From Methanofastidiosum sp964630765 (lineage in GTDB: Archaea > Methanobacteriota_B > Thermococci > Methanofastidiosales > Methanofastidiosaceae), in the NCBI GenBank assembly GCA_964630765.1, contig CAZVXE010000017.1:1-23332 (forward strand): a stretch of DNA of 23,332 nt. The letters are read 5' to 3'. Of this stretch, positions 1 through 8,390 are shown piece by piece. The position numbers and the translations under genes were made by a program. The notes beneath the pieces are model-generated. The model was not told the origin of the DNA and did no database searches. It worked only from the letters and a program-made list of their open reading frames with translations. Each line of letters starts with the position of its first letter. The first letter of the stretch is position 1.

Positions 1-989
1 ACTATTGAATTTGCAGTTGTTATTGCGGCAGCCATTATGCTTAATGCTAATAAAAGGGATAGCCATTCTGGCATTAATGAAAGCAAGGTTGGAGTAACAT
101 CATCCCTATATTGGACTATGGGGAATAATCCTTGAAATGTTAGAACTCTAAGCTGAATTCCTATAAATGTTACAATTGCTGTATATATTATACCAAATAC
201 CCCAAAATAAACTATCATCTTTCTTAATGCGGATAGATCCTTTGGAATAAATACTCTTTGGAGAACTTGTGGATTAGTCAATGCAAAGAAAAACCATGGA
301 ATAGTCAATCCTAAGAAAAATTTAGGTGTCCAAATAGCATTAGGAACATACATTAACTCGCCCATTGAGGAAATAGCTGAAAAATCAAGTCTGTAGGATA
401 CCCATACTAAAGCAAATATAGAGGCTACAATCATCAAAACTCCTTGGATCGAATCGGTCAATGCAACTCCCTTTAAGCCACCTAGAAATGCCCACAGTGC
501 AATAAGAATTCCAACGATTAAAATTCCAGTAGAAAAATTCAAACTTGAATTTTTTTCTAAGATTAGGGCTACACCTGTTAATTGAACTGATGTGTATGGG
601 ATTAAAGCCAGTAGAGACATCAAGGCTGCAATTTTCGCTGTTTTTAAGCCATATCTCTCTTCAAGTAATCCAGAAGGGGAAACAATTCCCTTTTGCTTTG
701 CTATTTTCCATATTCTAGGGCCATAATAAGATAAAAAGAATAAAGTTCCCATCAGATAAGTTAATTCAAATCCAAGAGCACCAACACCAGTTGCATAGGA
801 AAGACCAACTAGGCCAACCATCATGAAGGCAGAATATGTTGTAGCTGCATATGTAAGAGCAGAAACAATGCCACTAATGCTTCTGTTTCCAATAAAGAAA
901 CTTTCTTGTGTCTTTGCGCCTTTGGAATACAGGGCAATAATTGTACCTATAATGGCATAGATACCGATTAGTATTAGAAAGTTATTCAT
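1..989 (-). CDS. Sodium:solute symporter (SSS family), 3' end cut off
   Basis: A polytopic membrane protein of the sodium:solute symporter superfamily, which couples Na+ entry to uptake of a small solute; the substrate cannot be read from sequence. The visible 329 residues start MNNFLILIGIYAIIGT and continue as successive hydrophobic helices. They include a glycine-rich, small-residue helix with AATTYSAFMMVG near residue 50 (typical of the family's unwound first core helix), GLLEERYG-like text near residue 115, and an FLGGLKGVALTDSIQG stretch matching the conserved SSS region around helix 5. Family members usually have about 450-550 residues, so the C-terminal third lies beyond base 1. The ATG at 989 has an AGGTGG ribosome binding site a few bases upstream. 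The start overlaps the stop of a tiny upstream membrane-protein gene, so the two are probably one transcript. Confidence 0.88.
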   Translation of the reverse strand, partial: MNNFLILIGIYAIIGTIIALYSKGAKTQESFFIGNRSISGIVSALTYAATTYSAFMMVGLVGLSYATGVGALGFELTYLMGTLFFLSYYGPRIWKIAKQKGIVSPSGLLEERYGLKTAKIAALMSLLALIPYTSVQLTGVALILEKNSSLNFSTGILIVGILIALWAFLGGLKGVALTDSIQGVLMIVASIFALVWVSYRLDFSAISSMGELMYVPNAIWTPKFFLGLTIPWFFFALTNPQVLQRVFIPKDLSALRKMIVYFGVFGIIYTAIVTFIGIQLRVLTFQGLFPIVQYRDDVTPTLLSLMPEWLSLLLALSIMAAAITTANSI

Positions 990-1146
990 TTATCCACCTT
1001 TTACTTGAAAAAATAATATAGAGTAAATAACCGATTGTCACAACTGTCCAATAAATAAATGTAGTGAAATCTTCCTTCTTGAAGAGAAAAAATGGAACTG
1101 ACATTAGTATTACAATTATCAACACTTCAAAAAATTTCATTAACAT
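982..1146 (-). CDS. Small membrane protein overlapping the symporter start
   Basis: A 54-residue protein starting MLMKFFEVLIIVILMSVPFF, with two hydrophobic segments (about residues 5-22 and 29-46) separated by a short KKED loop, and a basic end (SSKRWINE). It ends inside the symporter gene: its last codons AAT GAA TAA contain the symporter ATG, an 8-base overlap that implies translational coupling. Small two-helix proteins encoded directly before SSS symporters are a recurrent arrangement (for example the DUF3311-type partners), so an accessory subunit is likely; I do not recognise the exact family. No ribosome binding site precedes it. A TATA-like TTTATAAA on the minus strand (1164-1171) lies about 25 bases before the ATG, so the message is probably leaderless. 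A second ATG two codons in (1140) is also possible. Confidence 0.72.
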   Translation of the reverse strand: MLMKFFEVLIIVILMSVPFFLFKKEDFTTFIYWTVVTIGYLLYIIFSSKRWINE

Positions 1147-1258
1147 TTGTTAAAAAATTTCATTTATAAAACTTACTTTTGAGCATTGGCCTAAAATATA
1201 ACCGTACGTTTGTATTTTCTATAATAACTTATTTATACTATCAACCATTACTATTTTT
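1147..1258. promoter_or_regulatory. Divergent promoter region of the symporter pair and polB
   Basis: This 112-base gap separates two genes reading outwards. On the plus strand TTTATACT (1232-1239) sits about 24 bases before the polymerase ATG at 1259. On the minus strand a TTTATAAA box (1164-1171) sits about 25 bases before the small membrane-protein ATG at 1146. These distances match the archaeal TATA-to-start spacing, so both messages are probably leaderless; neither start has a ribosome binding site. The boxes are seen; their use is inferred. Confidence 0.5.
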
Positions 1259-3613
1259 ATGTTTCTCTTAGACTCTGATTACAAAACATTCAACGAAAAA
1301 GCATATGTTCGACTAATACTTAAAAATGATTCAAAAACCGAGGCATTTTACAAGGACTTTGAACCTTATATCTGGGCTGTTTGTGATGAGGGAGAAATTG
1401 AATCTAAAAAGAAACTAATTGAAGAAATACAAAAAGAAGTTCAAGGTAAATCTATTGTTGTAAAAAATTGCACTATTGATAAGAGATACCTTTTTGGCAA
1501 TCAAATTCCTGCCATTAAAGTAATTTTTAATCATCCTTCAGATGTTCCTAATTTGAGGAAAGAAATCGAAGACATTACCGATATCTATGAATATGACATA
1601 CCTTTCGCAAGAAGATTCCTTATTGACAAGAATCTTGTTCCAGCGATATACTACAATTTTGAAATAGAAAAAGAGGGAGAACTTTCAATCATAAAAGATT
1701 TTCATATCACTGATAATCTTAATCTATCGATTAAAGTTTTAGCCTTTGATATAGAAGTATACTGCAAGGCAAAGCCTGACGCTCAAAATGACCCAATAAT
1801 AATGATTGGGATTTCTACAAATGACTTTGATAAGGTTATTACCTATAAAAAAGTTTCAGCGGAGTACATAGAAATTGTAGATGACGAAATATCGATGATA
1901 AAGAGATTTTTAGATATTATTTCGGAATACAATCCAGACATAATTTATACTTACAATGGGGATACTTTTGATTTTCCTTACATATATGAAAGAGCAAAAA
2001 AACTAAAAATACATCATCCCCTCCTGAATGAAATAAGAATCGATAAAAGAGGTATAAATGACAGTAGCAAGATACCTGGGATGGTACATATTGATTTGTA
2101 CCCTTTGAGTAGAAAACTTCTTAGTCTGAATAAATATACTCTTGAAAATGTTTATCTTAATTTTTTAGGTAAAGAAAAAAGTAAAATCCAATTAGCTGAA
2201 ATGGATAGGTTTTGGGAAGAAGGTACACAAGAAGGACTCTTAACTGTTGCATTATATAATATGGAAGATGCCATAGCTGCAAAAGAGATTGGAGCTGCAA
2301 TTGGCCCTCTTGAGATTGAACTTTCAAGAATAGTTGGGCAAAATATTTTTGATCTATCTAGGATGGCATCTTCAAACATGGTTGAATATCTTCTAATGAA
2401 AAGAGCATTTGAAGAAAAAACAATAGTTCCAAATAAACCAAAAGGCAGCGAATATCTAGAAAGGGCATCTTATACCTATGAAGGTGGATTTGTTTTAGAT
2501 CCACAAAAGGGGCTTCACGAGCACATAGCTGTTTTTGACTTTAGATCTCTATACCCTTCAATAATTATAGCCCATAATATAGATCCAAATACTATCGGAT
2601 GTAGCTGTTGTGATAATACATCTCCTGACGGAGTAAATTTTTGTCTCAATAAAAAAGGATTTATTCCTGAAATCTTGAAAGAGATTATAGAGAGGAGAGT
2701 TGAGATTAAGAGAAAATTAAAGGAGACATCAGATAAAAATGAAAAGACTATTTATCAATCCCAACAATGGGCTCTTAAGATTCTTGCTAACTCTTTTTAT
2801 GGCTATATGGGGTACCCCCGTTCGAGATGGTATTCTAAAGAAGCGGCTTCTAGCATAGCTTCTTGGGGAAGAGAGTATATCCATAAAGCAATAAAAATTG
2901 CTGATGAAATGGGGTTAAAAGTTCTTTATGGGGATACCGATAGTTTGTTTGTAGGACTAGGATCAGAAGACATGGAAAAATCAAAAGAGTTTCGAGATAA
3001 AGTGAATTCTACGCTTCCTGACTACATGGAACTTGAATTTGAAGGTTATTATAGAAGAGGATTTTTTGTTTCAAAGAAAAGATATGCCATTATAGATAAA
3101 GAAAACAATATAGTGACTAAAGGTCTAGAAGTAGTAAGAAGAGACTGGGCCGAAATTGCAAAAAAGACACAAGAAGCTGTCTTAAAGACCATATTGGAGG
3201 GAGAAGGTCCAGAAAAGGCAGCTGAAATTGTCAGAAAAACTACTCAAGAACTTGCTGAAGGTAAAATCCCGGTAGATTCCCTTATAATATATACTCAACT
3301 AACAATGCCAATTTCAAGCTACAAACAGATAGGGCCGCACGTTATTGTGGCAAAACGTATGAAAGAGATGGGAGAAGACGTTAGGGCAGGTACAATGATT
3401 TCTTTCATTGTTAAAAGTGGAGAAGGGATGATTCGAGATAGGTCTTATGACGTTGAATCATTCAAGAAAGCAGGATATAAATATGATGCTGAATACTATA
3501 TGGATAATCAGGTTTTACCTGCAGTTATGAGAATTCTAAAAGGATTTGGATATACAGAAGAAAGTCTTAAATTCTCTAAAAATAAACAGATGACACTAGG
3601 AGATTACTTTTAG
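1259..3613 (+). CDS. polB: Family B DNA polymerase (archaeal PolB, replicative type)
   Basis: DNA-dependent DNA polymerase with 3'-5' proofreading. The 784 residues match the usual archaeal PolB length. The exonuclease motifs are present: Exo I FDIEVY (D164, E166), Exo II YNGDTFDFPY (D238) and Exo III YNMEDA (D337). The polymerase motifs are also intact: motif A DFRSLYPSII (D427), motif B KILANSFYGYMGYPRSRW near residue 505, and motif C YGDTDS (D559, D561). A cysteine cluster (GCSCC followed by NFC) lies between motifs A and B, as in many archaeal PolBs. The protein ends QMTLGDYF (777-784), a canonical PIP box for docking on PCNA. All catalytic acids are present, so it should be active in both functions. 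There is no ribosome binding site; a TATA box about 24 bases upstream suggests a leaderless message. No intein interrupts the motifs, a common insertion site in archaeal PolB. Confidence 0.97.
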   Translation: MFLLDSDYKTFNEKAYVRLILKNDSKTEAFYKDFEPYIWAVCDEGEIESKKKLIEEIQKEVQGKSIVVKNCTIDKRYLFGNQIPAIKVIFNHPSDVPNLRKEIEDITDIYEYDIPFARRFLIDKNLVPAIYYNFEIEKEGELSIIKDFHITDNLNLSIKVLAFDIEVYCKAKPDAQNDPIIMIGISTNDFDKVITYKKVSAEYIEIVDDEISMIKRFLDIISEYNPDIIYTYNGDTFDFPYIYERAKKLKIHHPLLNEIRIDKRGINDSSKIPGMVHIDLYPLSRKLLSLNKYTLENVYLNFLGKEKSKIQLAEMDRFWEEGTQEGLLTVALYNMEDAIAAKEIGAAIGPLEIELSRIVGQNIFDLSRMASSNMVEYLLMKRAFEEKTIVPNKPKGSEYLERASYTYEGGFVLDPQKGLHEHIAVFDFRSLYPSIIIAHNIDPNTIGCSCCDNTSPDGVNFCLNKKGFIPEILKEIIERRVEIKRKLKETSDKNEKTIYQSQQWALKILANSFYGYMGYPRSRWYSKEAASSIASWGREYIHKAIKIADEMGLKVLYGDTDSLFVGLGSEDMEKSKEFRDKVNSTLPDYMELEFEGYYRRGFFVSKKRYAIIDKENNIVTKGLEVVRRDWAEIAKKTQEAVLKTILEGEGPEKAAEIVRKTTQELAEGKIPVDSLIIYTQLTMPISSYKQIGPHVIVAKRMKEMGEDVRAGTMISFIVKSGEGMIRDRSYDVESFKKAGYKYDAEYYMDNQVLPAVMRILKGFGYTEESLKFSKNKQMTLGDYF

Positions 3614-3675
3614 TATTAATTAATTCTTGTACTCTTTAATAAACATGTTTCATATTTGAACTAGATATAAAATGC

Positions 3676-3840
3676 CTAAAATTTCTTGGATTTCCTTTTG
3701 TTAAAGCAATCCCTACAATAAATAGGCCTTATTCCATCCGGTTTAAAAGGAACTTTGGTCATGTTGCCACATTCAGAACAGATGGCTTCGTGCATTTCTC
3801 TTGATTCTCCTCGGAAACCCTCTAATCTTGTTTCACTCAT
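3676..3840 (-). CDS. Small CxxC-x17-CxxC zinc-ribbon protein
   Basis: A 54-residue protein too short for most gene callers. It begins MSETRLEGFRGESREMHEAI and carries C21-S-E-C24 and C42-R-D-C45, separated by exactly 17 residues. This is the CxxC-x17-CxxC zinc-binding module common in methanogens and other archaea, including the usual lead-in REMHxAxCSxCG and the VPFKPDGIRPIYCRDC centre. It presumably binds one zinc ion; its partner is unknown, and nucleic-acid or protein binding are both plausible. The ATG is preceded by AGGAGA about 8 bases upstream, and a TTTAAATATAT box lies further upstream (3889-3900), so it has its own promoter. It converges on polB, leaving about 60 bases between their stops. 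Confidence 0.85.
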   Translation of the reverse strand: MSETRLEGFRGESREMHEAICSECGNMTKVPFKPDGIRPIYCRDCFNKRKSKKF

Positions 3841-3933
3841 TACGGGTTCTCCTTTTATTTTTATATTCGTTTATACTATAGTGAAAAAATATATTTAAAA
3901 TTTACTGATAATCCTAAGGTTCAAAAGAGTACT

Positions 3934-5502
3934 TCAACTATGGAATTTATTTTTATTAATCTCGTTTAGAATTATTCTTTTTAACTTCTTCTTTGTTTTG
4001 TAGTCATGTATAACATTAACTCTTTTCATGCTCTTGGGGTCTATTCCTGTCCAGTAGATGCAGGTTGAGTTTGTCATTGGTGTTGGGGTAAAAACTTGAA
4101 AACTTTCGATATTGGACAAGTGAATTATTTTTTCTTTCAATTTCATTATTTCCTTCTCGTCATCCCCAGGATGGCCAATCATTAAATAATATTTAAGAAA
4201 TTGTTTTTTATCTTTGTTAATACTTTGAAAAAAAGAAACGAACTCATCAAATTTAGAGTTATCCTTATTCATATATAATAAAACTTTTTCAGAAAAATGT
4301 TCAGGGGCTATTTTAAGGCATCCAGATATATGGTGTTCTGAAAGGACTTTTATATACTCTTTATTTTCAATTGCAAGGTCATATCTTATGCCGCTTCTGA
4401 CGAATATCTTTTTTATGCCCTTAATTTCTCTAGCTTTTTTAAGAAGAGATATTAATTTCTGGTGGCTTCTATCTAATTTTTTACAGTTGATGCAATCATC
4501 ATTACATTTGTCATTACAATCCATCCCATACATATTTGCTGATGGGCCACCAAGGTCGTCTATGTATCCTTTAAAATCAGGGTGAGAGGCTAGAGATTCT
4601 ATTTCCCTTAATATTGAACTTTCACTTCTTGAAATGACCTTGTCTCCTTGATGGAGTTTAAGTGAACAAAAGTTACAGTTACCAATGCAACCTCTATGGC
4701 TGACTACAGAAAACCTTGCCATCTTTAAAAGAGACTCTGGATGAAGCTTTCTTGTATATGGTAAGGAATATATCCAGTCTAGATCTTCAGAGGAATAGTT
4801 GGGGTAAGAATATTGAAGAAGGTAATTATTATCGTAAGGCTGCGCTAAATTTTTTTTGTTTGATAAAGCCTTTTGCATCTCACAAAATTTCAAAGGATCT
4901 TCTTTTACCTCTTTGAAAGATGGAAGTATTTCAAATCCTTCATCCAGTTCTTTACTTATTACACAAGTTCCTAGAATTCCCTTAAGGCTCAGATTTTTTT
5001 TAGATCTTTCTGCTATTTCAAGAATTTGTTTCTCGCCATTTCCATAAACTAAAATGTTAGCCCTTGAATCAAAAATAATGCTTCTCCTGATATCATTATC
5101 CCAATAATCATAGTGGGCAAATCTTCTCATAGAAGCTTCTATTCCACCTATGACAATTACTGCTGACTTGAAGTATTCTCTGATCTTGTTACAATAGACT
5201 ATCAAAGCCCTGTCTAGCATCAAAGATAAATTCGAATGAGGATCATCTGACCTTGTTTTTTTCAAAGGGGTATAATTATGTAGCATACTGTCTATAGAGC
5301 CAGAAGTCACTGCAAAAAATAATTTTGGAGGTCCAAGCTTCAGGTAGTCCTCTTTTGTCAAAGGCTTTTCTATAATACCAACTTTGTATCCTTTACTATC
5401 TAAGACTCTTGAGATAACTCCTGAAGGTGATAGTGGGTGGTCATCGTGGTATTCTGCAGAAATCAGTATAATGTCAAAGTCTTTCCCTGATTTAGTTATC
5501 AC
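3934..5502 (-). CDS. YgiQ-type radical SAM protein (UPF0313)
   Basis: A radical S-adenosylmethionine protein of the YgiQ/UPF0313 family, whose reaction is unknown. The N-terminal part has the family's DIILISAEYHDDHP and GVISRVLDSKGYKVGII segments. The [4Fe-4S] site is SHRGCIGNCNFCSLKLHQGD, a CxxxCxxC motif whose first cysteine is residue 272 from this start. Extra cysteines follow in GMDCNDKCNDDCINCKK, also typical of the family, then a TIM-barrel-like C-terminal half with LKIAPEHFSEKVL and YYLMIGHPGDDEKE. At about 522 residues it lacks most of the C-terminal extension found in bacterial YgiQ. I prefer the GTG at 5502: GGGG lies about 6 bases before it, and a TATA-like TTTATATAT (5547-5556) predicts transcription starting near 5525. 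A TTG at 5532 would add ten residues but lies upstream of that predicted start. Confidence 0.88.
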   Translation of the reverse strand: MITKSGKDFDIILISAEYHDDHPLSPSGVISRVLDSKGYKVGIIEKPLTKEDYLKLGPPKLFFAVTSGSIDSMLHNYTPLKKTRSDDPHSNLSLMLDRALIVYCNKIREYFKSAVIVIGGIEASMRRFAHYDYWDNDIRRSIIFDSRANILVYGNGEKQILEIAERSKKNLSLKGILGTCVISKELDEGFEILPSFKEVKEDPLKFCEMQKALSNKKNLAQPYDNNYLLQYSYPNYSSEDLDWIYSLPYTRKLHPESLLKMARFSVVSHRGCIGNCNFCSLKLHQGDKVISRSESSILREIESLASHPDFKGYIDDLGGPSANMYGMDCNDKCNDDCINCKKLDRSHQKLISLLKKAREIKGIKKIFVRSGIRYDLAIENKEYIKVLSEHHISGCLKIAPEHFSEKVLLYMNKDNSKFDEFVSFFQSINKDKKQFLKYYLMIGHPGDDEKEIMKLKEKIIHLSNIESFQVFTPTPMTNSTCIYWTGIDPKSMKRVNVIHDYKTKKKLKRIILNEINKNKFHS

Positions 5503-5733
5503 AAAAATTCCCCATGTGTATGTTATTACCAATCATATACTTTATCGATATATAAATTCTCTGAAAAAATCAATTAAAAATAATCCTATAAATATTGTCT
5601 TTCCTATATTTTATATGATTTTTATTTATTTCTTTACTTTTAAAAAATATTATATTGATTTTCGTATCATCATTAGAATCAAAATCTTTTTATTCGTTAT
5701 TCTTCTAATATAGTATAATTTTTGGCGATTAAA
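5503..5733. promoter_or_regulatory. AT-rich divergent promoter region of the radical SAM gene and atwA
   Basis: About 230 bases of extremely AT-rich DNA between two divergent genes, with no credible coding frame. On the minus strand TTTATATAT at 5547-5556 is the likely TATA box for the radical SAM gene. On the plus strand, two boxes could serve atwA: CTTTTTATTC near 5686-5695 or CTAATATAGTATAA near 5706-5718. GGCGAT at 5725-5730 is the probable ribosome binding site of atwA. The core from about 5560 to 5680 holds only A/T runs, and I see no clear palindrome or RNA structure there. Confidence 0.4.
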
Positions 5734-7395
5734 ATGGAGCATAATCTAATTGAAATTGAAAATCTTTCATTTATTGTAGATAATAAAGTTATTTTAGATG
5801 ATTTATCTTTTAAATTAAGAGAGGGTGAATCATTAGGATTATATGGTCCCACAGGTAGTGGAAAATCTGTTCTGCTAAATGTCTTAAGAGGTACAAAAGG
5901 GTATACTCCTACAAAAGGAAATATTTATTATAATATTTCATACTGCCCTTTATGCAAAGATATACAATCCCCAAGTCATGTTGGAAAAAAGTGTAGTAAA
6001 TGTGACGAGGAATATATTTTTAAAAAAGTAGATTTGTGGAATGATGAAGAATTTTTTAATGCAATAAAAAAACGAACAGCAATAATGTTCCAGAGAACTT
6101 TCTCTCTATTTGGCCAAAGGTCTGTGCTTGAAAACATGTATGAAGTCTTTTTAGAGATGCAATTACCTGAAAAAGAAGTTAATTCCAAAATAATTGAAAT
6201 TTTACAAAAAGTTAACTTGATGCACAGAATGACTCACATCGCAAGAGATTTATCGGGTGGTGAAAAACAGAGACTTGTACTCGCAAGACAACTGGCAATA
6301 GATCCTCTTGTTTTATTTGCAGATGAACCTACAGCTACACTTGATCCAGTTACTTCTAATATAATTGAGACTACATTAAATACTATCTTTAAAAACGATG
6401 GTAGAAGTTTAATTGTTTCTTCGCAGAGGGAAAATATCCTAAAGAAGATTACAGAAAAAGCATTGATTCTGGGAAAGGGAAGAATAGAAGCTGAATTATC
6501 CTCTAATGATTTAGTCTCCGATTTAGAATCAAAATCAATAGATTCTGACAAGTCAAATTTCTCTGAAATTGGAAACGAAATAATTGCCTTAGCCAATGTT
6601 AAGAAATATTATTATTCCATATCTAGGGGAGTAATCAAAGCCATCGATAACGTTTCATTATCTATTAACGAAAAAGAAATATTTGGGATTGTAGGAAAAA
6701 GTGGTTCTGGGAAGACAACAGTTTCCAAAATAATAGGGGGATTAATACCTTTCAAAGAAGGGGAGTTTAAACTTAGAATCGGCGATGAATGGATTAATAT
6801 GAAAGAGGGCGGAGCCTCTGGTAGAATTAGAGCTGTTCCTTATATTGGGATTCTCCACCAAGAATATTCATTGTATCCAAATAGAACTGTATTAGACAAT
6901 TTAACTGATTCAATAGGGATGAAGCTTCCTTCTGACATTGCAAAAAAGAAAGCATCAGATGTCCTAGAAGCCGTTGGATTTAACAAAGAAAGTATTTCTG
7001 AATTATTATATAAAAAACCTGAATCATTATCTGAAGGAGAGAGGCATACTGTTGCGCTAGCGCAGATATTGGTAAAGGAGCCAACTCTTGTTATTCTTGA
7101 TGAACCAAGAGGAACAAAAGAAATAGCAAACGCCATTAGAACTGCAAGAGAATTACTTGATGAAACTTTCATTATAGTAACTCATGATTCAGACTTTGTC
7201 GTTGAAGCATGTGATAGATCTTGTTTCTTGCTTGAAGGAAATATACTAGAAATTGGTCCACCAGAGGAGATAAAACAAAAAATGCTCTCTTCAGAGATGG
7301 AAGCAATAAAAAAAGAAACTGTGAGTGTTTCTGATTCTTTAAAGCGGGACCAAGCAACTTTTGACACTACAGAGAGACAAGATTCTGGATACTAA
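5734..7395 (+). CDS. atwA: Methyl-coenzyme M reductase component A2-like double ABC ATPase
   Basis: A soluble protein with two ABC ATPase domains and no membrane segment. In methanogens component A2 supplies ATP-driven activation of methyl-coenzyme M reductase, helping to reduce the nickel of F430. Domain 1 has Walker A GPTGSGKS (38-45), signature LSGGEKQRLVLARQL (from 173) and Walker B LVLFADEPTATLDP. Inserted after Walker A is a zinc-knuckle-like CPLC (71-74) and CSKC (87-90) pair, a characteristic AtwA feature. Domain 2 has Walker A GKSGSGKTT (321-329), a divergent signature LSEGERHTVALAQIL and LVILDEPRGTKE, where the usual acid after Walker B is kept but the D-loop is altered. I start at the ATG at 5734, preceded by GGCGAT; a TTG at 5722 would overlap that site. 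The 553 residues fit the family. No mcr genes are nearby, which is normal for atwA. Paralogues exist, so the exact role is likely but not certain. Confidence 0.9.
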   Translation: MEHNLIEIENLSFIVDNKVILDDLSFKLREGESLGLYGPTGSGKSVLLNVLRGTKGYTPTKGNIYYNISYCPLCKDIQSPSHVGKKCSKCDEEYIFKKVDLWNDEEFFNAIKKRTAIMFQRTFSLFGQRSVLENMYEVFLEMQLPEKEVNSKIIEILQKVNLMHRMTHIARDLSGGEKQRLVLARQLAIDPLVLFADEPTATLDPVTSNIIETTLNTIFKNDGRSLIVSSQRENILKKITEKALILGKGRIEAELSSNDLVSDLESKSIDSDKSNFSEIGNEIIALANVKKYYYSISRGVIKAIDNVSLSINEKEIFGIVGKSGSGKTTVSKIIGGLIPFKEGEFKLRIGDEWINMKEGGASGRIRAVPYIGILHQEYSLYPNRTVLDNLTDSIGMKLPSDIAKKKASDVLEAVGFNKESISELLYKKPESLSEGERHTVALAQILVKEPTLVILDEPRGTKEIANAIRTARELLDETFIIVTHDSDFVVEACDRSCFLLEGNILEIGPPEEIKQKMLSSEMEAIKKETVSVSDSLKRDQATFDTTERQDSGY

Positions 7396-7399
7396 ACAT

Positions 7400-8281
7400 C
7401 TACTTTCTTTCCCACTTTTCTTTGTATTCTTTAAATATCGGTGTTTTAGTATACGTGTAAAGAGAATCTAATTGGGCAACATGCATTTCATGATAATGGT
7501 CATTTGCTATGTTTCCAAGAGCATCATAATAGCTTTTATTATCTCCTGCATCATAATCTGGTAAGTAATGAACCAAAGAAGATAATCCTTCAAGGTATAG
7601 CTTTTCTGCTTTTATGTCATTTGAAATAAGATAATACTCTCTTAAACGGATTATAACAGTTATGAATCCATTAAGAACATAAGGTGGGGATTCTTTAGCA
7701 TACTCTGGGTACCAGGTATAATACGTTCCTTGATCTTCTCTAATCACTTTAAGGCCGCCTTCTTTAACCTCAACTTCAAAAGCATTTAGACTTTTATCGA
7801 TCATGTTCTTGTATTTCTCATCCTTCGAATACAAATATGCAAATGAAAGTGCTTTTATTATGGTTGCTTGATTTAAAGAGCCGGTCCAGCCTGGTTTAAG
7901 GTCGTATGGTGGCCAAGGGTAATTGTACACCCAGACTACAAAATTCCCGTTGTCCTTATATGTTGCATTTTCTAAAAGCCAGTCTGCAAGGTATAACCCT
8001 CTTTTTTTGTAAGACTCATTACCGGTAGTATGATATTCATAAAATGCTTCTAGGGATTTCATGGCAACGTTGTGGGGTGCAATCTGATATCCTATTTCCA
8101 TCCCATCAATATTCCCATAGTAAGTTAGTGGTATATCTGCATCAACGATTGAATATTTTTTAGGAGGGATTATAGTTTGAGGAGAATTTATTTCATTATT
8201 GCTGGTAGTTTCTTTTGTTGTTGGAATAATACAACCTGATAAAAATATCGATAAAACAAATAATAATGCTATAGCCCTCAT
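7400..8281 (-). CDS. Lipoprotein with D-glucuronyl C5-epimerase C-terminal domain
   Basis: A 293-residue exported protein. The signal segment MRAIALLFVLSIFLSGC ends in a canonical lipobox (LSGC, C17), followed by a Thr/Ser/Asn/Pro-rich linker to about residue 45. The rest matches the alpha-barrel C-terminal domain of D-glucuronyl C5-epimerases: VYNYPWPPYDLKPGWTGSLN, NQATIIKALSFAY, YTWYPEYAKESPPYVLNGFI, LPDYDAGDNKSYYDALG and YHEMHVAQLDSLYTYT. In eukaryotes this domain converts glucuronate to iduronate in heparan chains; here it probably acts on, or binds, an extracellular or cell-envelope polysaccharide. It lacks the N-terminal domain of the animal enzyme, as many prokaryotic members do. The ATG has AGAGGAG about 5 bases upstream. 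It converges on atwA with only four bases between stops, and shares a divergent promoter region with the methyltransferase at 8391. Confidence 0.8.
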   Translation of the reverse strand: MRAIALLFVLSIFLSGCIIPTTKETTSNNEINSPQTIIPPKKYSIVDADIPLTYYGNIDGMEIGYQIAPHNVAMKSLEAFYEYHTTGNESYKKRGLYLADWLLENATYKDNGNFVVWVYNYPWPPYDLKPGWTGSLNQATIIKALSFAYLYSKDEKYKNMIDKSLNAFEVEVKEGGLKVIREDQGTYYTWYPEYAKESPPYVLNGFITVIIRLREYYLISNDIKAEKLYLEGLSSLVHYLPDYDAGDNKSYYDALGNIANDHYHEMHVAQLDSLYTYTKTPIFKEYKEKWERK

Positions 8282-8328
8282 AATACTCCTCTTAAATCTA
8301 TTACAAATTAATGACTTATTAAATTTTA

Positions 8329-8379
8329 TTGATATCTACAAATACTTCCAAAAAGGATTTAATCCCATATAGATATCAA
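8329..8379. repeat. Perfect 10-bp inverted repeat in a divergent promoter region
   Basis: TTGATATCTA (8329-8338) and its exact reverse complement TAGATATCAA (8370-8379) are separated by 31 bases. They lie between the divergent epimerase lipoprotein (start 8281) and methyltransferase (start 8391). Each arm contains GATATC. The left arm abuts an AT-rich TATA-like stretch for the leftward gene, and the right arm overlaps the CATATAG box about 22 bases before the rightward ATG. Between them lies a second small palindrome, GGATTTAATCC (8355-8365). This is consistent with paired operator sites for one regulator; the repeat is seen, the role is inferred. Confidence 0.45.
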
Positions 8380-8390
8380 AATTAGATTAG

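Noticed and set aside
5384..5713. A 109-codon open frame on the plus strand
   Set aside because: It is antisense to the start of the radical SAM gene and runs into extremely AT-rich intergenic DNA; no ribosome binding site or recognisable protein pattern.
5722..5733. TTG four codons before the atwA ATG as the start
   Set aside because: It overlaps GGCGAT, the likely ribosome binding site of the ATG at 5734.
6234..7172. Open frames of 110-120 codons on the minus strand inside atwA
   Set aside because: They mirror the conserved ABC motifs on the other strand and lack start signals.
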